Shown: positions 43,268 through 52,763, counted from the first letter of the stretch. The stretch: 64,000 bases of DNA from Oscillospiraceae bacterium (GCA_015066175.1 SVOW01000006.1:62001-126000), one strand, 5' to 3'. The notes: a model not told the origin generated them from the sequence alone. Translations and numbers: made by a program.

Positions 43268-43296
43268 TTGCTTTATTTTCTTTTATATGATATAAT
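43268..43296 (+). promoter_or_regulatory. Promoter of the aminotransferase operon
   Basis: TTGCTT (43268-43273), a 17-nt spacer and TGATATAAT (extended -10; TATAAT at 43291-43296). On the minus strand a second promoter for the divergent hypothetical gene is indicated by TGATACAAT around 43180. Confidence 0.7.
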
Positions 43297-43342
43297 AACA
43301 CATTATTATACTGGGCAAGTGTCCGTAAAGGAGCAAATCATT

Positions 43343-44527
43343 ATGGATTATATTTTTTCTGACAAAATATCTTCTCTTAAGCCTTCTGCAATAAGAGAAA
43401 TTCTCAAAGCAACTTCCGACCCCGGAGTTATTCCGTTGGCAGCAGGCAACCCCTCAGCAGAAGCTTTTCCTGTGGAAGAAGTTAAAAAAATTACTGAAGA
43501 AATTTTGAAGGAAGACCCCATTCTCGCTCTGCAATACGGTGTGACTGAAGGCTACAACCCGTTGAGAGAATTGATTTCTTCATATATGAAAGAAAAATAC
43601 AACATCGGAAAAGAGTCTGACAGCATTATTATCACTGCAGGCGCACAGCAGATTATGGACCTTACAACAAAGGTTCTTCTCAACGAAGGCGACACAGTTA
43701 TCTGCGAAGCACCCTCTTTCATCGGCTCTCTCAACTGCTTCCGTTCATATAATGCAAAACTCTGTGGTGTAGAAGTTGAAGCAGACGGTATCAATGTTGA
43801 AAAACTTGAAGAAGCGCTTAAAACAGAAAAGAATGTTAAATTCATTTATACAATTCCCAATTTCCAGAATCCTTCAGGCGTTACAATGTCACTTGAAAAG
43901 AGAAAGAAAGTTTACGAGCTTGCAAAAAAATATAACGTGCTTATTCTTGAAGACAACCCCTACGGAGATTTGCGTGTAAGCGGTGAACACCTGCCTTCAA
44001 TCAAAAGCTTTGACGAAGACGGCATCGTAATTTACGGCGGTTCATTCTCAAAAATTCTTTCTCCCGGCATCCGCGTAGGATATGTTATTGCAAACGAAAA
44101 GCTTATTGCAAAAATGACTGTCGGCAAGCAGGCTACAGACGTACATACACCTATGCTTACACAGCTTATCGTTTACAAATGGATGAAGGAATACGATTTC
44201 GAAAAGCACATTGAAAAAATCTGCGGAATTTACAAATCAAAGCTTGAGCTTATGTGCGATAATATCGATAAACATTTCGGCGACAAAGTTACTTATGTGC
44301 GTCCCGAAGGCGGTTTGTTTGTTTGGTGCAGGCTGAGAGATGATATTGATATGCTTTCATTCTGTGCCGAAGCAGTCAAGAATAAAGTTGCTGTTGTGCC
44401 CGGCACTGCATTTATGATGAATGCAGATGATAAGACACAGTGCTTCAGAATGAATTTCTCTACACCCTCTGATGAAAAAATCGTCAAAGGCATTGAAATT
44501 CTCGGTAATATTTTGAGTAAATATTGA
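43343..44527 (+). CDS. PLP-dependent class I/II aminotransferase
   Basis: 394 aa, fold type I. IPLAAGNPSAEAFPVEEV opens the family pattern, QYGVTEGYNPLRELISSYM and GAQQIMDLTTKVLLNEGDTVICEAPSF bind the cofactor, ILEDNPYGDLR holds the cofactor Asp, YGGSFSKILSPGIRVGYV holds the PLP lysine, and PEGGLFVWCRL the substrate arginine region. It resembles the 2-aminoadipate/aromatic aminotransferase subgroup related to MocR proteins, without a DNA-binding domain. The start follows AAAGGAG. trpS is 24 nt downstream, so tryptophan- or aromatic-related use is possible. Confidence 0.88.
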   Translation: MDYIFSDKISSLKPSAIREILKATSDPGVIPLAAGNPSAEAFPVEEVKKITEEILKEDPILALQYGVTEGYNPLRELISSYMKEKYNIGKESDSIIITAGAQQIMDLTTKVLLNEGDTVICEAPSFIGSLNCFRSYNAKLCGVEVEADGINVEKLEEALKTEKNVKFIYTIPNFQNPSGVTMSLEKRKKVYELAKKYNVLILEDNPYGDLRVSGEHLPSIKSFDEDGIVIYGGSFSKILSPGIRVGYVIANEKLIAKMTVGKQATDVHTPMLTQLIVYKWMKEYDFEKHIEKICGIYKSKLELMCDNIDKHFGDKVTYVRPEGGLFVWCRLRDDIDMLSFCAEAVKNKVAVVPGTAFMMNADDKTQCFRMNFSTPSDEKIVKGIEILGNILSKY

Positions 44528-44551
44528 TTTACTTTAAGTGAGGTTATAAAA

Positions 44552-45559
44552 ATGGAAACCACAGAAAAGAAAAAGAAAATATTAAGTTGTATTCAGCCCA
44601 CAGGTACGCCCACGTTGGGAAATTATCTCGGTGCTCTTAAAAACTGGAAAGCACTTGAAGATGACTTTGATGCAGCTTATGCTGTTGCTGACCTGCACGC
44701 AATTACTGTAAGGCAGGACCCTCAGCAGTTTAAAAAACAGATTATGGAAGCTTTTGCACTTCTGCTTTCAATCGGTCTTTCTCCTGAAAAGAGCATCGTT
44801 TTCGTGCAGAGCCATGTGCCCACACACGCACAGCTTGCATGGATTCTCAATTGCTACACACAATTCGGCGAAATGAGCAGAATGACACAGTTCAAAGATA
44901 AATCACGCTCACATGCTGATAACATAAACGTAGGCCTTTTCTCATATCCTGTACTTATGGCAGCAGATATTCTTCTTTATCAGGCTGATTTTGTACCGGT
45001 TGGTGCAGACCAGAAACAGCACCTTGAAATTGCACGTGACATTGCAAACAGATTCAACGGTATGTACGGAAATGTTTTCACAATTCCTGAGCCTTACATT
45101 CCTAAGGCAGGGGCAAGAATTATGTCGCTTCAGGATCCGTCAAAGAAAATGAGCAAATCTGACGAAAACGTCAAGAGCTTCATTTCAATGCTTGATAAGC
45201 CTGAAACAATTATGAAGAAAATGCGTTCAGCAGTAACAGACAGCGATTCTTCGGTTCATTTCGATGAAGAAAATAAACCCGGTGTTTCAAATCTTATGAA
45301 CATCTATTCCTGCTGCACAGGTCTTTCAAACGAAGAAATCGAAAAAGAATTTGCAGGTAAAGGCTATGGTGATTTCAAAACTGCAGTAGGTGAAGCAGTT
45401 GTTGAAGAACTCCGCCCCATCCGCGAAAACTTTGAAATGTATATGAAAGATCAGGCTATGCTCAAAGAACTGATGGCAAAAGGTTCTGACATTGCAACAA
45501 GAATTTCACAGAGAACTCTTGATAAAACAATGAAAAAAATCGGATATGTTCTTAAATAA
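44552..45559 (+). CDS. trpS: Tryptophanyl-tRNA synthetase
   Basis: 335-aa class I synthetase. SCIQPTGTPTLGNYLGALKNW (HIGH equivalent TLGN), DLHAITVRQDP, the Trp-binding ADILLYQADFVPVGADQKQHLEIARDIANRFN, and KKMSKSDENVKSF (KMSKS) are complete. It charges tRNA-Trp. It is 24 nt after the aminotransferase with GTGAGG as ribosome site and is followed by a membrane peptidase-like gene. Confidence 0.96.
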   Translation: METTEKKKKILSCIQPTGTPTLGNYLGALKNWKALEDDFDAAYAVADLHAITVRQDPQQFKKQIMEAFALLLSIGLSPEKSIVFVQSHVPTHAQLAWILNCYTQFGEMSRMTQFKDKSRSHADNINVGLFSYPVLMAADILLYQADFVPVGADQKQHLEIARDIANRFNGMYGNVFTIPEPYIPKAGARIMSLQDPSKKMSKSDENVKSFISMLDKPETIMKKMRSAVTDSDSSVHFDEENKPGVSNLMNIYSCCTGLSNEEIEKEFAGKGYGDFKTAVGEAVVEELRPIRENFEMYMKDQAMLKELMAKGSDIATRISQRTLDKTMKKIGYVLK

Positions 45560-45591
45560 TTATCCGTAAAAAATAATTGGAGGTTTTTCTT

Positions 45592-46785
45592 ATGAAAGCC
45601 AAAGACAGCGTTAAAAACTACGATTCAAAAATCAGAGAGTATACAAACTACTCTTACAGACAGTCAAAAAATGCCTGCAAAAACTACGGCACACGTCCTG
45701 CAGGCGGAGAAAACGAAAAAGAACTTCAGAAACATCTTGTAAAAGAATTGGAAAGCTGTGCGACAACAGTTAAAACGGAAGAGTTTTCTTTTGCAAAAAC
45801 AAGTTCATTAAGCGAAAATCTTTTTACACTTGTTTTTGTTGCTCTTGCTGTTTTGCTTGCATTGCTGGATTGTTTCGGAATTCTCGGTAACAGTTCATTG
45901 CCTGCAACAGGCGTTGCCGTTCTTGTTCTTTTGGGCTATGCAAACATTTTCACAGGATTTACAAGCAAACTTCTGGCAAAAAAACTTACTGCCGAAAATA
46001 TTTACGCAGTAAGAGAAGCCGACAAAGAAGCCAAAAAACGCCTTATCCTTCTGGCAAACAGTGATTCTGCAGAAAGACGTAAATTCAACACAACTCCCTT
46101 TGCAATTATTTCAGCAGTTGGTTTTGTTGTGATTCTCGTGGCAGTATTTCTCAATGCTTCACTTGATCTTTTTTCTAAATATGCGGCACTTAAATATGCT
46201 TCGCTTGCACTTATTGTTTTTGTTCCCGTTGCAGCCGTTCCGCTTTTTGCAGATAAGAACGAATATTCTGACGGTGCTTCAAAAAACCTTTCAGGTTCGT
46301 TTGCGTCAATTGCTGTTCTTAAATATCTTAAAGACAACAATATCGAAATGCCCTCTGCTGAAATCTGCATTCTTATCACAAGTGCACACGAAGCAGATTG
46401 TGCAGGCGCAAAAGCATTCATCAAAGCTCACGCAGAAGAATTTAGCGATATTCCCACAATCTGTGTTGGTATCGATTCAATCGCTTTTGATGAAAAAGGT
46501 CTTTCTGTTATCAAAGGTAAAAACAACGAAAAATCAATTGCTTTTCTTACTGAAGGTGCTGAAGATGCTTCAGTTGAAATCAGTGATTGTCCCCTTCAGG
46601 GCAAATATCTTCCTGATGCGGTGGCCTTTGCAAATGCAGGTATTGATTGCTGCACAATTACTTCTCTTGCAGAAAACTATGAAAAAGAACCTGATACACA
46701 CGAAGATATGAAGGTAAAAACCATCGAAAGTGCTCTTAAAACAGTGGTTTCAGGCCTTTTTATCTATGAAGAAAACGAAAATTAA
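45592..46785 (+). CDS. M28-like membrane protein with an incomplete metal site
   Basis: 397 aa. The N-terminal ACKNYGTRPAGGENEKELQKHLVKEL is typical of M28 aminopeptidase-like proteins. Four membrane segments are inserted (about 75-94, 96-115, 155-177, 180-205). The M28 ligand pattern is partly altered: the first motif, usually HxD, reads ANSDSAE (His replaced by Asn); others appear as YSDGASKN, TSAHEADCAGAKAF, GIDSIAFDE and DTHED. It may be a transport or binding protein evolved from a peptidase, or still active. ATG 45592 follows TGGAGG; the earlier in-frame start is not needed. Confidence 0.7.
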   Translation: MKAKDSVKNYDSKIREYTNYSYRQSKNACKNYGTRPAGGENEKELQKHLVKELESCATTVKTEEFSFAKTSSLSENLFTLVFVALAVLLALLDCFGILGNSSLPATGVAVLVLLGYANIFTGFTSKLLAKKLTAENIYAVREADKEAKKRLILLANSDSAERRKFNTTPFAIISAVGFVVILVAVFLNASLDLFSKYAALKYASLALIVFVPVAAVPLFADKNEYSDGASKNLSGSFASIAVLKYLKDNNIEMPSAEICILITSAHEADCAGAKAFIKAHAEEFSDIPTICVGIDSIAFDEKGLSVIKGKNNEKSIAFLTEGAEDASVEISDCPLQGKYLPDAVAFANAGIDCCTITSLAENYEKEPDTHEDMKVKTIESALKTVVSGLFIYEENEN

Positions 46786-46884
46786 TAAATTTTTCTAAAA
46801 ATTTTAAAAAATGTCTATGAAATTCAGAAAATTTGTGTTACAATGAGTTCTGACGATATTGTTTAACTCCAAGGAGGATGTTTT

Positions 46885-47712
46885 ATGAAAAACGCAGTCA
46901 AAAAAATAGTTGCTGTAATTCTTACAGGAATTATGGTTTTCACCCTCGCATCTTGTTCTGTAGGCGATAAAATCCGCACATATTTCAACGAAGAAACAAC
47001 AGTTACAGAACCCTATACAAATAAATCAGAAAAGCCTGCTACTCAGACTGAAATTGTTGAATATTTCAACGCTGTTTCAGCAGATCTTAAAAATTCAAAA
47101 CCTGCAAACATCACAATGAGCAGAGAGTTCTCTGCAGGTGATTTTGAAAGCCAGAATAAGCATCTCAGTGCTTCTTTCAAAACTGTTGCTGACTTCATGA
47201 TCAACAACTCTGAATTCCTCGAAAAAGGAATCAACGGTCAGGAAGCTCTCGAAAACGGCACAATCACCGATATTGTTCATGTTTATCCTATCGAAGGTTC
47301 AACAGATTCAAGTAACGTTCTTTTCAAACACGTTAAACTTGCTGCATGTTCACAGACATCTGATCATTTTGTAATCACAATTGATTTCAAAGACGATGCT
47401 GATCCTCTTGCAGAAGGTGGTCTCAGTGAAGTATTCAACCCCGACAATAAAGATATTATCCTTAAAGAACTTGAAGGCGTAAGCGACCTTATGACAATTG
47501 AGGATTACAGTGTTGAATACAACGGTTGCAGAATCGTATGCACAGTAGACAGAGCAACTGACCGGATTGTTTCTGCTACATACACAAGAGTAATTAAAGT
47601 TACTGCTGTTGTTAACGGTCATGGTGAATTTGCTTCTGTTCAGAATGAAGAAATCACATTCAATGTTACTGAAAACGAAAACTACACAATCGAGTGGGAA
47701 AAGGCTGAATAA
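46885..47712 (+). CDS. Putative lipoprotein, unknown function
   Basis: 275 aa with a lipoprotein signal peptide: a lysine-rich start, hydrophobic core, and lipobox LASC with C24. The mature part is soluble and mixed alpha/beta, with a Thr/Glu-rich linker (about 33-55) and strands near the end (VIKVTAVVNGHGEF, EEITFNVTENENYTIEW). No catalytic motif is recognised. AGGAGG precedes the ATG at 8 nt. A TGTTACAAT extended -10-like box occurs about 45 nt upstream. A terminator follows. Confidence 0.85.
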   Translation: MKNAVKKIVAVILTGIMVFTLASCSVGDKIRTYFNEETTVTEPYTNKSEKPATQTEIVEYFNAVSADLKNSKPANITMSREFSAGDFESQNKHLSASFKTVADFMINNSEFLEKGINGQEALENGTITDIVHVYPIEGSTDSSNVLFKHVKLAACSQTSDHFVITIDFKDDADPLAEGGLSEVFNPDNKDIILKELEGVSDLMTIEDYSVEYNGCRIVCTVDRATDRIVSATYTRVIKVTAVVNGHGEFASVQNEEITFNVTENENYTIEWEKAE

Positions 47713-47742
47713 TATAAGCTGATTTGCTCATCTTGAAAACTT

Positions 47743-47782
47743 TAACCGCTGTATTCATTTATGAATTTCAGCGGTTTTTTTC
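47743..47782 (+). terminator. Intrinsic terminator of the lipoprotein gene
   Basis: AACCGCTG (47743-47750) pairs with CAGCGGTT, with ATTCA/TGAAT inside, followed by a T-run. Confidence 0.85.
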
Positions 47783-47814
47783 AACATAATATAACTTGAA
47801 AAGGAGGGGAAACT

Positions 47815-48978
47815 TTGCAGAATAATTCCGATAACGGCAATCAATATAGTCAGCCTGAAAATCAGGCTCAGAACCAGCCGCAGAATCAGTATTATCAACA
47901 GCCGAATCAGTATCAGCAGTATCCGCAATATCAACAGTACGGACAATATCCGCAATATGGTTACTGGCAATACCCGTATTATCAGAATCAATATCAACCA
48001 TATAATTTCAACGGCTATCAGTTTTTTGATAATAATTATTATCAGATTCAGAAAGCCAAAACTGCACTGAAAGGTCACAGCATCCGTATCGGCTTGTGTA
48101 TTCTTGCCTTTCTTGCGTCGCCGTTTATTCTGAGTTTGTTTCTCGAACTTTTCAGTTTGTTTGATTTGTATGCACAAAGCACTGTTTTCCAATATTCAGT
48201 GGAATTGATTTATTCCGTGCTTTTCCTTTTTCTTCCTTTCTTTCTCGTTTATTGTTTCAAAAACAAAGAAGAAAAAAAGGAAATAGCAAAAGGTTTTGAT
48301 AAGCCGAAATCGCCTTTGCTTGCTGTTACATCAATCGGATTCGGTCTGATGCTTTGCTTCTGTGGTGATTACATTTCTTCATGGATTTCTGCTATATTCA
48401 GCTCTTTTGGCGTGACGCTTACTTCAACAAGCGAAGTTTCAATTCCTACATCAGGAATGCCCCTTTTCCTTTTCTTTGTTTCAACTGCGATAGCACCTGC
48501 AATAATTGAAGAGTTTGCTATGCGTGCCGTTGTTATGCAACCTTTGAGAAAATACGGCGACAGATTTGCTATCATCGTAACTGCAATTGTATTCGGTCTG
48601 ATGCACAGAAATGCTGTGCAGGGGATTTTCGCTTTCATCGCCGGTGTTGTATTCGGCTATATTTCAGTTGCCACAAAGTCAATCTGGACGGCGGTTATTG
48701 TTCATTCACTGAATAACGCGGTGTATGTTGTTTTTAATGTAGTGAACGAAATCAGTGCCGACTTTTTTGAAAAAGCATATCCGCTGTTTCTGATAGCAGT
48801 GTTTGTAATAGGAATTATCTGCGCTGTTCCCTTTATTTTAAGCAGCAAAAGGGAAAAACTTTCAAAAGCATCACTTATTCCTGATGCAGGGCAGAAAACC
48901 AAGGCATTCTTCCTTACAATACCGATGGTGATTTCTGTAATATGGATGCTTATTTACACACTGCTTGTGCAGATATGA
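47815..48978 (+). CDS. CPBP-family intramembrane protease with a Gln/Tyr-rich N-terminus
   Basis: 387 aa, TTG start 5 nt after AAGGAGGGG. Residues 2-80 are low-complexity (Gln, Asn, Tyr, Pro repeats such as YQQYPQYQQYGQYPQYGYW), and are probably cytoplasmic and disordered. Eight or so membrane helices follow (about 85-380). The CPBP/CAAX-like signature is complete: IIEEFAMRAVVMQPLR (EExxxR), GLMHRNAVQG (conserved His) and VHSLNNAVYV. Such proteases process prenylated or bacteriocin-related substrates in other bacteria; the target is unknown here. The stop overlaps tadA by ATGA. Confidence 0.85.
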   Translation: MQNNSDNGNQYSQPENQAQNQPQNQYYQQPNQYQQYPQYQQYGQYPQYGYWQYPYYQNQYQPYNFNGYQFFDNNYYQIQKAKTALKGHSIRIGLCILAFLASPFILSLFLELFSLFDLYAQSTVFQYSVELIYSVLFLFLPFFLVYCFKNKEEKKEIAKGFDKPKSPLLAVTSIGFGLMLCFCGDYISSWISAIFSSFGVTLTSTSEVSIPTSGMPLFLFFVSTAIAPAIIEEFAMRAVVMQPLRKYGDRFAIIVTAIVFGLMHRNAVQGIFAFIAGVVFGYISVATKSIWTAVIVHSLNNAVYVVFNVVNEISADFFEKAYPLFLIAVFVIGIICAVPFILSSKREKLSKASLIPDAGQKTKAFFLTIPMVISVIWMLIYTLLVQI

Positions 48979-49430
48979 TAGACCATATTTTTTATATGCA
49001 AGAGGCATTGAAGCTTGCTTCTTTAGCTGCTGAAGAAGGCGAAGTGCCTGTTGGTGCAGTGGTTGTTTGCGATGGCGAAATTGTAGGCCGCGGCAGAAAC
49101 CGCAGAGAAAAAGATAAAAACGCTCTTGCTCATGCGGAAATCGAAGCGATAAACGAAGCGTGCCGAAACCTTGGCGGGTGGAGATTATGGAAATGCGACC
49201 TTTATGTTACATTGGAGCCTTGTCCTATGTGCACAGGTGCAATTATAAACTCCCGAATTAAAACGCTTGTTTACGGTGCAGACGATTTAAAAGCAGGCTC
49301 TTGCGGAAGTGTTGTTAATCTTTTTGATTTTCCGTATAACCATAAGCCTGAAGTTATACATGGAATTATGAAAGATGAATGTGCTGAAAAATTAACCTTT
49401 TTTTTCAAAAATTTAAGAAATAAGAAATAA
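48975..49430 (+). CDS. tadA: tRNA-specific adenosine deaminase
   Basis: 151-aa cytidine deaminase-like zinc enzyme that converts A34 to inosine in tRNA-Arg(ACG). HAEIEAINEACRN contains the catalytic Glu and the zinc His, and LEPCPMCTGAIINSRI the two zinc Cys. EEGEVPVGAVVV and GSVVNLFDFP are family landmarks. ATG 48975 overlaps the CPBP stop by ATGA, implying translational coupling; an upstream in-frame start at 48942 would sit inside the preceding gene and is less likely. Confidence 0.93.
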   Translation: MIDHIFYMQEALKLASLAAEEGEVPVGAVVVCDGEIVGRGRNRREKDKNALAHAEIEAINEACRNLGGWRLWKCDLYVTLEPCPMCTGAIINSRIKTLVYGADDLKAGSCGSVVNLFDFPYNHKPEVIHGIMKDECAEKLTFFFKNLRNKK

Positions 49431-49450
49431 TTTCCACTTATAATGGAAAT
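49430..49450. promoter_or_regulatory. Inverted repeat upstream of rubrerythrin, possible PerR-type site
   Basis: ATTTCCA (49430-49436), CTTATAA, TGGAAAT (49444-49450). TTATAAT starts in the loop; the right half of a PerR box would be only partly matched. Peroxide control of rubrerythrin is common knowledge, but this site is speculative. Confidence 0.3.
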
Positions 49451-49483
49451 AATATAAAAAAATAAAACAGGAGGTCTTTTACA

Positions 49484-50026
49484 ATGAAAGAACTTAAAGG
49501 AACAAGAACAGAAGCCAACCTTATGGCTGCATTTGCCGGTGAATCACAGGCAAGAAACAAATACACTTACTATGCAAGTAAGGCAAAGAAAGACGGCTAC
49601 GAACAGATCGCAGCACTTTTCCTTGAAACTGCTGAAAATGAAAAAGAACACGCAAAAATCTGGTTCAAACTTCTTCATGGCGGTGCAGTGCCCTCTACAA
49701 TGGAAAATCTTGAAGATGCTGCTGCAGGCGAAAACTATGAATGGACAGATATGTATGCAGGCTTCGCAAAGGAAGCAAAAGAAGAAGGCTTTGACGACAT
49801 TGCTGCTCTCTTTGAAATGGTAGCAAAAATCGAAAAAGAACACGAAGAACGTTACCTTAAACTTCTTGCAAACATCAAAGAAGGCGTTGTATTCTCAAAA
49901 GATGGCGATGCAATCTGGAAATGCCGTAACTGCGGACACATCGTTGTCGGCAAAGCAGCTCCCGAACTTTGCCCTGTTTGTGCTCATCCCAAAGCATATT
50001 TCGAAATCAAAGCAGAAAATTATTAA
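49484..50026 (+). CDS. rbr: Rubrerythrin
   Basis: 180-aa peroxide-reducing iron protein of anaerobes. N-terminal ferritin-like four-helix domain with diiron Glu motifs ([46 protein letters not shown]) and a C-terminal rubredoxin-like domain with [12 protein letters not shown] and [12 protein letters not shown] (two CxxC pairs). A 7-bp inverted repeat with a TTATAAT half-site (49430-49450) lies upstream, a loose match to a PerR-type operator. AGGAGG precedes the ATG. A terminator follows. Confidence 0.96.
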   Translation: MKELKGTRTEANLMAAFAGESQARNKYTYYASKAKKDGYEQIAALFLETAENEKEHAKIWFKLLHGGAVPSTMENLEDAAAGENYEWTDMYAGFAKEAKEEGFDDIAALFEMVAKIEKEHEERYLKLLANIKEGVVFSKDGDAIWKCRNCGHIVVGKAAPELCPVCAHPKAYFEIKAENY

Positions 50027-50034
50027 TCAAAACC

Positions 50035-50082
50035 AAAAAATCTCCGATGTGTTTTCTGGAAATACATCGGGGATTTTTATTT
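50035..50082 (+). terminator. Intrinsic terminator of rubrerythrin
   Basis: AAATCTCCGATGT (50038-50050) pairs with ACATCGGGGATTT (50064-50076), followed by T residues. Confidence 0.85.
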
Positions 50083-50101
50083 TAATATAATTCAAAATTA
50101 A

Positions 50102-50143
50102 TTGACAAAACTATGGAAAATTCGTATATATTTGTGGTATAAT
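50102..50143 (+). promoter_or_regulatory. Promoter(s) of the yfmF operon
   Basis: TTGACA (50102-50107), a 17-nt spacer and TATATA (50125-50130). An extended -10 TGGTATAAT (TATAAT at 50138-50143) just downstream may be a second start. Confidence 0.65.
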
Positions 50144-50182
50144 AAAGTTTAGGATTTTAATTATCAAAGCGAGGTATTCAGA

Positions 50183-51469
50183 ATGATTGAAAATATCGAA
50201 AAAATTGAAATCGCAAATGGCGTCAGAGCTTGTTTTTTTAAAGCGGACCATTTCAAAACAAATATAATGAGTGTTCATATTGTTTTACCTCTTGAAAGTG
50301 ATATGGAAGCAAATTCACTTCTTTGTTATATGTTGAGAAGAAGAAATGCAAAATATCCATCTATGACTCAGCTTAACAAACGCCTTGCAGAGCTTTACGG
50401 TGCTTCTCTTGCCTGCGGAGTTTCAAAGCATGGCGATAATCACGATATATGTTTCAGAATTGTTTCTGTAAGCGACAGATTTGCTCTGTCAGGCGAAGCG
50501 ATTTCAAAGGACTGCACAGAGCTTCTTCTTGATGTTTTGTTTGAACCCAAACTTGAAAACGGAAATTTCTGTCAGGAAGATATTGAACTTGAAAAAAGAC
50601 TTCTTCTTGAAAAAATTGACAGCGAATTCAGCGAAAAAAGAATTTACGCCAAGGACAGACTTATTGAAGAAATGTTTAAAGGTAAAAAATACGGTCTTGG
50701 CAGATTCGGCAATCGTGACGAAATCAGAAATATCACAAACGAACGTCTTATAAAAGCATGGAAAGCTTATCTTGAAAATGCAGTAATTCAATTTAACTTT
50801 GTAGGCGAAAACGATGAAAAAATCGTATCGCTTCTTAAAGAAAAATTTGCATCTATCGACAGAAGCAATGTAATAAGAACAGTAACTGAATTTGAGCCTG
50901 TTGCAGAAAAATCGAAAAAAGTTGATGAAAAGCTTGCGGTTAAGCAGGGTAAGCTTGTAATGGGCTTCAGAGCAGGCACTGAAAACGCAGAAGATAATTT
51001 CTTTACAACACGCGTTATGATTGATATGTTCGGTGGCGGACCTTATTCAAAACTTTTCACAAATGTGCGAGAAAAAATGAGCCTCTGCTACTACTGCTCT
51101 GCAAGATTTGTAAGAGATAAAGGCATTGTAATTGTGCAAAGCGGCATCGAAGACGAAAACGAAAAGAAAGCAACAGATGCAATTTTAGCAGAACTTGAAA
51201 ATATGAAAAAAGGCAATTTTACAGAAGAAGAAATTGAAAATTCAAAGAAAGGCCTTACAGATGCTTACCTTTCTGTAGGCGACACACCGGAAAGCATTGA
51301 TGCGTGGATCGGTGCAAGAACTCTCGAAGACGAAATTGATTTACCACAGGATTTTGCAGAAAAAATCAAAACTGTTACTGCAGAAGATATCCGACTTGCT
51401 GCAGAGAAAGTAACACTCGATACAATCTATATGCTTTCGGGAAACGGCGAAAACGAGGAGGAAGAATAA
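50183..51469 (+). CDS. yfmF: M16-fold protein, YfmF-like (inactive partner)
   Basis: 428 aa with two M16 domains. The N-terminal domain has SDMEANSLLCYMLRRRNAKYP in place of the zinc motif HxxEH, so no metallopeptidase activity is expected. The C-terminal domain keeps GFRAGTENAEDNFFT, FGGGPYSKLFTNVREKMSLCYYC and RFVRDKGIVIVQSGI. In Bacillus YfmF/YfmH are implicated in EF-P 5-aminopentanol modification and in peptide processing. The stop overlaps the next start by TAATG, an active/inactive M16 pair. Confidence 0.9.
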   Translation: MIENIEKIEIANGVRACFFKADHFKTNIMSVHIVLPLESDMEANSLLCYMLRRRNAKYPSMTQLNKRLAELYGASLACGVSKHGDNHDICFRIVSVSDRFALSGEAISKDCTELLLDVLFEPKLENGNFCQEDIELEKRLLLEKIDSEFSEKRIYAKDRLIEEMFKGKKYGLGRFGNRDEIRNITNERLIKAWKAYLENAVIQFNFVGENDEKIVSLLKEKFASIDRSNVIRTVTEFEPVAEKSKKVDEKLAVKQGKLVMGFRAGTENAEDNFFTTRVMIDMFGGGPYSKLFTNVREKMSLCYYCSARFVRDKGIVIVQSGIEDENEKKATDAILAELENMKKGNFTEEEIENSKKGLTDAYLSVGDTPESIDAWIGARTLEDEIDLPQDFAEKIKTVTAEDIRLAAEKVTLDTIYMLSGNGENEEEE

Positions 51470-52743
51470 TGGAAATCAAAGAAATAAAAAACGACCTTCT
51501 TGGCGAAAAGTATTATAAAATCAACCACACATCAGGCCTTGATATTTATGTTTTTCCTAAAGAAAATTATTCAACTTCATATGCGGTTTTCGGCACAAAA
51601 TATGGCTCAATAGACACCGTTTTCAGGAAAAAGAGTGATGAAAATTTCACCGAAATTCCTGAGGGAATAGCTCACTTCCTTGAGCATAAGCTTTTTGAAT
51701 CAGAAGAGCTTGATGCTTTTGAACGCTTTGCAAAAACAGGTGCATCAGCAAATGCATACACTTCTTTTGATAAAACCTGCTACCTTTTCTCATGCTCAGG
51801 CAATTTCAAAGAAAACCTCGATATTCTCCTTGATTTCGTAAGACATCCTTATTTCACTCAGCAGACCGTTGAAAAAGAGCAGGGCATTATCGGTCAGGAA
51901 ATCAGAATGTACAGAGATGTGCCTGATTGGAGAGTGCTTTTTAATCTCCTTTGTGCAATGTATAAAAATCATCCTGTGAGAATTGATATTGCAGGCACTG
52001 AAGAATCAATTTTCCATATTACTGCAGATTTGCTTTATAAATGTTATGAAACTTTCTATAACCTTAACAATATGGCTCTTGCAGTTGCAGGTAATATAAC
52101 TGTGGAAGAAGTTATTGAATCAGCTGACAGACTTCTTACACAAGACGAAGATATTGAAATTGAAAGAAAATTCTTTGCAGAAGAAAAAGAAGTTGTGGAA
52201 AGTTATGTTGAAGAAAAACTTTCTGTTGCTTCACCTATCTTCTCTCTCGGCTTCAAAGAAACATGGCCTACTCCTGAAAGGACTCTGAAAGAAGAGCTTC
52301 TCGGCAATATTATTCTTGAAGCAATTGCAGGCAATACATCTGATTTGTATAAGGACCTGATTGATAAAGAACTTATCAATCCCACTTTCTCAACCGAGTA
52401 TTTCACAGGCTACGGCTACAGCTCAATGATTTTCTCAGGTGAATCACGCAACCCCGAAGAAACCTCTGCAATTATCAAAGAAAAAATCAGAGAAATCAAA
52501 AAGCATGGCATTGATAAAGAAGATTTTGAACGTGCAAAGAAAAAACTTTACGGCAGAGAAATTATGTCATATAACGATGTGGATGAACTTGCAAATAATC
52601 TTATTGCAGCAGCGTTTATGAACGAAGGCTTATTTGATGAGTTTGAAACACTTCGTGTGCTTACCTGCGAAGAAGCAAACGAGTTTCTTGAAAAAATTCT
52701 TGATGAAGAATATTCTGCTTTGTCAGTTATTCTTCCGGCGTGA
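51469..52743 (+). CDS. yfmH: M16 zinc peptidase, YfmH-like
   Basis: 424 aa. The zinc motif HFLEH is intact in GIAHFLEHKLFESEE, with the downstream EQGIIGQEIRMYRD Glu for the third ligand. It forms an active/inactive pair with the preceding YfmF, with which it is translationally coupled. Both are bacterial relatives of the mitochondrial processing peptidase. The gene ends in lgt's upstream region, with lgt starting right after. The pair is implicated in EF-P modification, as far as I know indirectly. Confidence 0.9.
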   Translation: MEIKEIKNDLLGEKYYKINHTSGLDIYVFPKENYSTSYAVFGTKYGSIDTVFRKKSDENFTEIPEGIAHFLEHKLFESEELDAFERFAKTGASANAYTSFDKTCYLFSCSGNFKENLDILLDFVRHPYFTQQTVEKEQGIIGQEIRMYRDVPDWRVLFNLLCAMYKNHPVRIDIAGTEESIFHITADLLYKCYETFYNLNNMALAVAGNITVEEVIESADRLLTQDEDIEIERKFFAEEKEVVESYVEEKLSVASPIFSLGFKETWPTPERTLKEELLGNIILEAIAGNTSDLYKDLIDKELINPTFSTEYFTGYGYSSMIFSGESRNPEETSAIIKEKIREIKKHGIDKEDFERAKKKLYGREIMSYNDVDELANNLIAAAFMNEGLFDEFETLRVLTCEEANEFLEKILDEEYSALSVILPA

Positions 52744-52763
52744 AAGGTGGTTTGATTTTCAAC

